From Anisakis pegreffii (taxonomy: Eukaryota; Nematoda; Chromadorea; Rhabditida; Anisakidae), in NCBI GenBank assembly GCA_035041965.1, contig JAPYMA010000432.1:1-64000 (forward strand): 64,000 nucleotides of DNA, written 5' to 3'. Below, in pieces: positions 63,001 through 64,000 of this stretch; positions within the stretch are counted from its first letter, which is position 1; each line of letters opens with the position of its first letter. The notes under the pieces are model-generated. The model had not been told where the DNA came from, searched no databases, and saw nothing but the letters and a program-made list of their open reading frames with translations. The translations under genes were made by a program, and so were the position numbers.

Positions 63001-64000
63001 GCCAATCGTTGATGCAAATAACGTTTGAGAACGTTTCGGTATGACGACTGAAGATTTTGGCTGAAAAAACCAAAGAATTTATAATGCAAATAAATCTTTC
63101 AATCAGTGATTATGCGGTAAACAACAAACGATATTTTACAAACTGAAGACATAATCTGGAAAAACTCTTAGTGGTTCGTGTCTATATAAAATCATATCTG
63201 TATTTCTTTTTGGGGTAATCTGCAAACGATTCAATCGCCAAATGAACGATTTCAACGCACCTTTTTACTTTCTTCTTCAAGCATCGTCAATTCTTTCTGG
63301 ATTTGCAGTAACCTCTTTTCCAACTGACGACAAGTTGTACCTGTACCCTCCACTAAAAAAACAAAACATTAGCCGCATTCTTACATTTAATCTTCAATTG
63401 ACATTTTTCAAGAAAAGCAACATGAAATTCTAGCCTTCCAACGGTGAACAGTTCATTTAATACATCAAAAACTTTTTACCAACAGATTGCTTCGATGACA
63501 ACTTGGAAGAAATAAAAACCATCAATTCAACTGCATACCTTGACTAGAATAAATAACATCATGACCCATATTATTCACATCCTGTGACACAGGATCACGT
63601 GTGCCATCCATAATGACCTTTTGCGATTGATTCAACAACGTTGGATCATGCGAAAATTTACAACTATCTCCATAATGACAGTCACCAAATTTCAGAAAGG
63701 CGAAACAAGCCTTTTCGGGTTTGGTGTTTAGTCTGAAAATTGAAAACAAAACCTTACAAAATCCTAAGCATACTGACATTCGCATATTTTCTTCAATTTC
63801 GTCAAAATTTATTTGCACTAGTTCCAAGAAAACTTTTCCTTGAATATTGAATAAAACACTCTTAAAAACCAATATTAAATCTTGCTTTATAAAGGCTTTC
63901 GTTTCATCACAATATCACAAAAAGTTAATAATAAATTGAATCTATTAAGCAGAATCGATCGAGTTTTACCTTTTCTTTTCGTTAACTTCATAGATGGATT
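60022..64000 (-). CDS. CCCH zinc-finger nuclear protein with SIM-like motifs, 5' partial
   Basis: Exons, in order: beyond 64000-63970, 63732-63539, 63352-63261, 63060-62877, 62646-62527, 62213-61935, 61593-61378, 61123-61012, 60796-60669, 60428-60319, 60105-60022. All phases close over about 516 residues to TAA. The first complete exon encodes a CCCH finger, [20 protein letters not shown] (C-x8-C-x5-C-x3-H), typical of RNA-binding nuclear proteins. A short coiled coil follows ([20 protein letters not shown]), then basic Arg/Ser-rich stretches ([14 protein letters not shown]). Three acidic segments preceded by small hydrophobics follow: [32 protein letters not shown]. These resemble SUMO-interacting motifs. 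The C-terminus has [13 protein letters not shown] and an acidic helix. I do not recognise the family. An RNA-processing or SUMO-linked nuclear role is inference. The start codon lies outside the window. Confidence 0.8.

Noticed and set aside
1..64000. Prokaryotic features (operons, CRISPR, phage)
   Set aside because: All supported genes have spliceosomal introns and eukaryotic families, and no regularly spaced repeat array is present.

Overview
This is a piece of an animal nuclear genome, most likely a nematode. The coding parts are short exons joined by small introns with GT...AG ends and T-rich TTTCAG-type acceptors. The proteins are eukaryotic (ELL, COX18, FAM241, cytochrome b5). Several start codons lie 8-40 bases behind a lone acceptor-like AG, as expected if the messages receive a trans-spliced leader. 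The sequence is AT-rich, with many triplet microsatellites and small decayed transposons. I cannot name the species. Nothing here is bacterial: there are no operons, ribosome binding sites or CRISPR arrays.

Layout. Positions 1-4203 hold no convincing gene. Positions 4204-9534 (minus strand) are a complete 12-exon gene for the RNA polymerase II elongation factor ELL, about 675 residues. Positions 9.6-52.5 kb form a gene-poor tract of about 43 kb. It holds small transposon remnants, microsatellites and scattered exon-like pieces. The best of these is the 3' end of an unrecognised minus-strand gene (39777-40388, perhaps to about 40600). A GC-rich patch at 43.45-43.9 kb may be a promoter or first-exon region. 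Positions 52.6-56.7 kb (plus strand) carry two confident genes in tandem: a FAM241 (DUF4605) membrane protein (3 exons, 170 residues) and the mitochondrial insertase COX18 (7 exons, 315 residues). Positions 57.6-58.4 kb (minus) are a complete 2-exon tail-anchored cytochrome b5 (134 residues). Positions 60.0-64.0 kb (minus) are the last eleven exons of a nuclear-looking CCCH zinc-finger protein with acidic SUMO-interacting-like motifs. Its 5' end lies outside the window.

The genes are mostly housekeeping (transcription elongation, cytochrome oxidase assembly, electron transfer). I see no shared pathway that would make them a functional cluster. Exon junctions were worked out by hand from reading-frame continuity. 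Where a whole multi-exon frame closes without a stop (ELL, FAM241, COX18, cytochrome b5, the CCCH gene) I trust the boundaries well. Isolated candidates in the desert are weak and are marked so.
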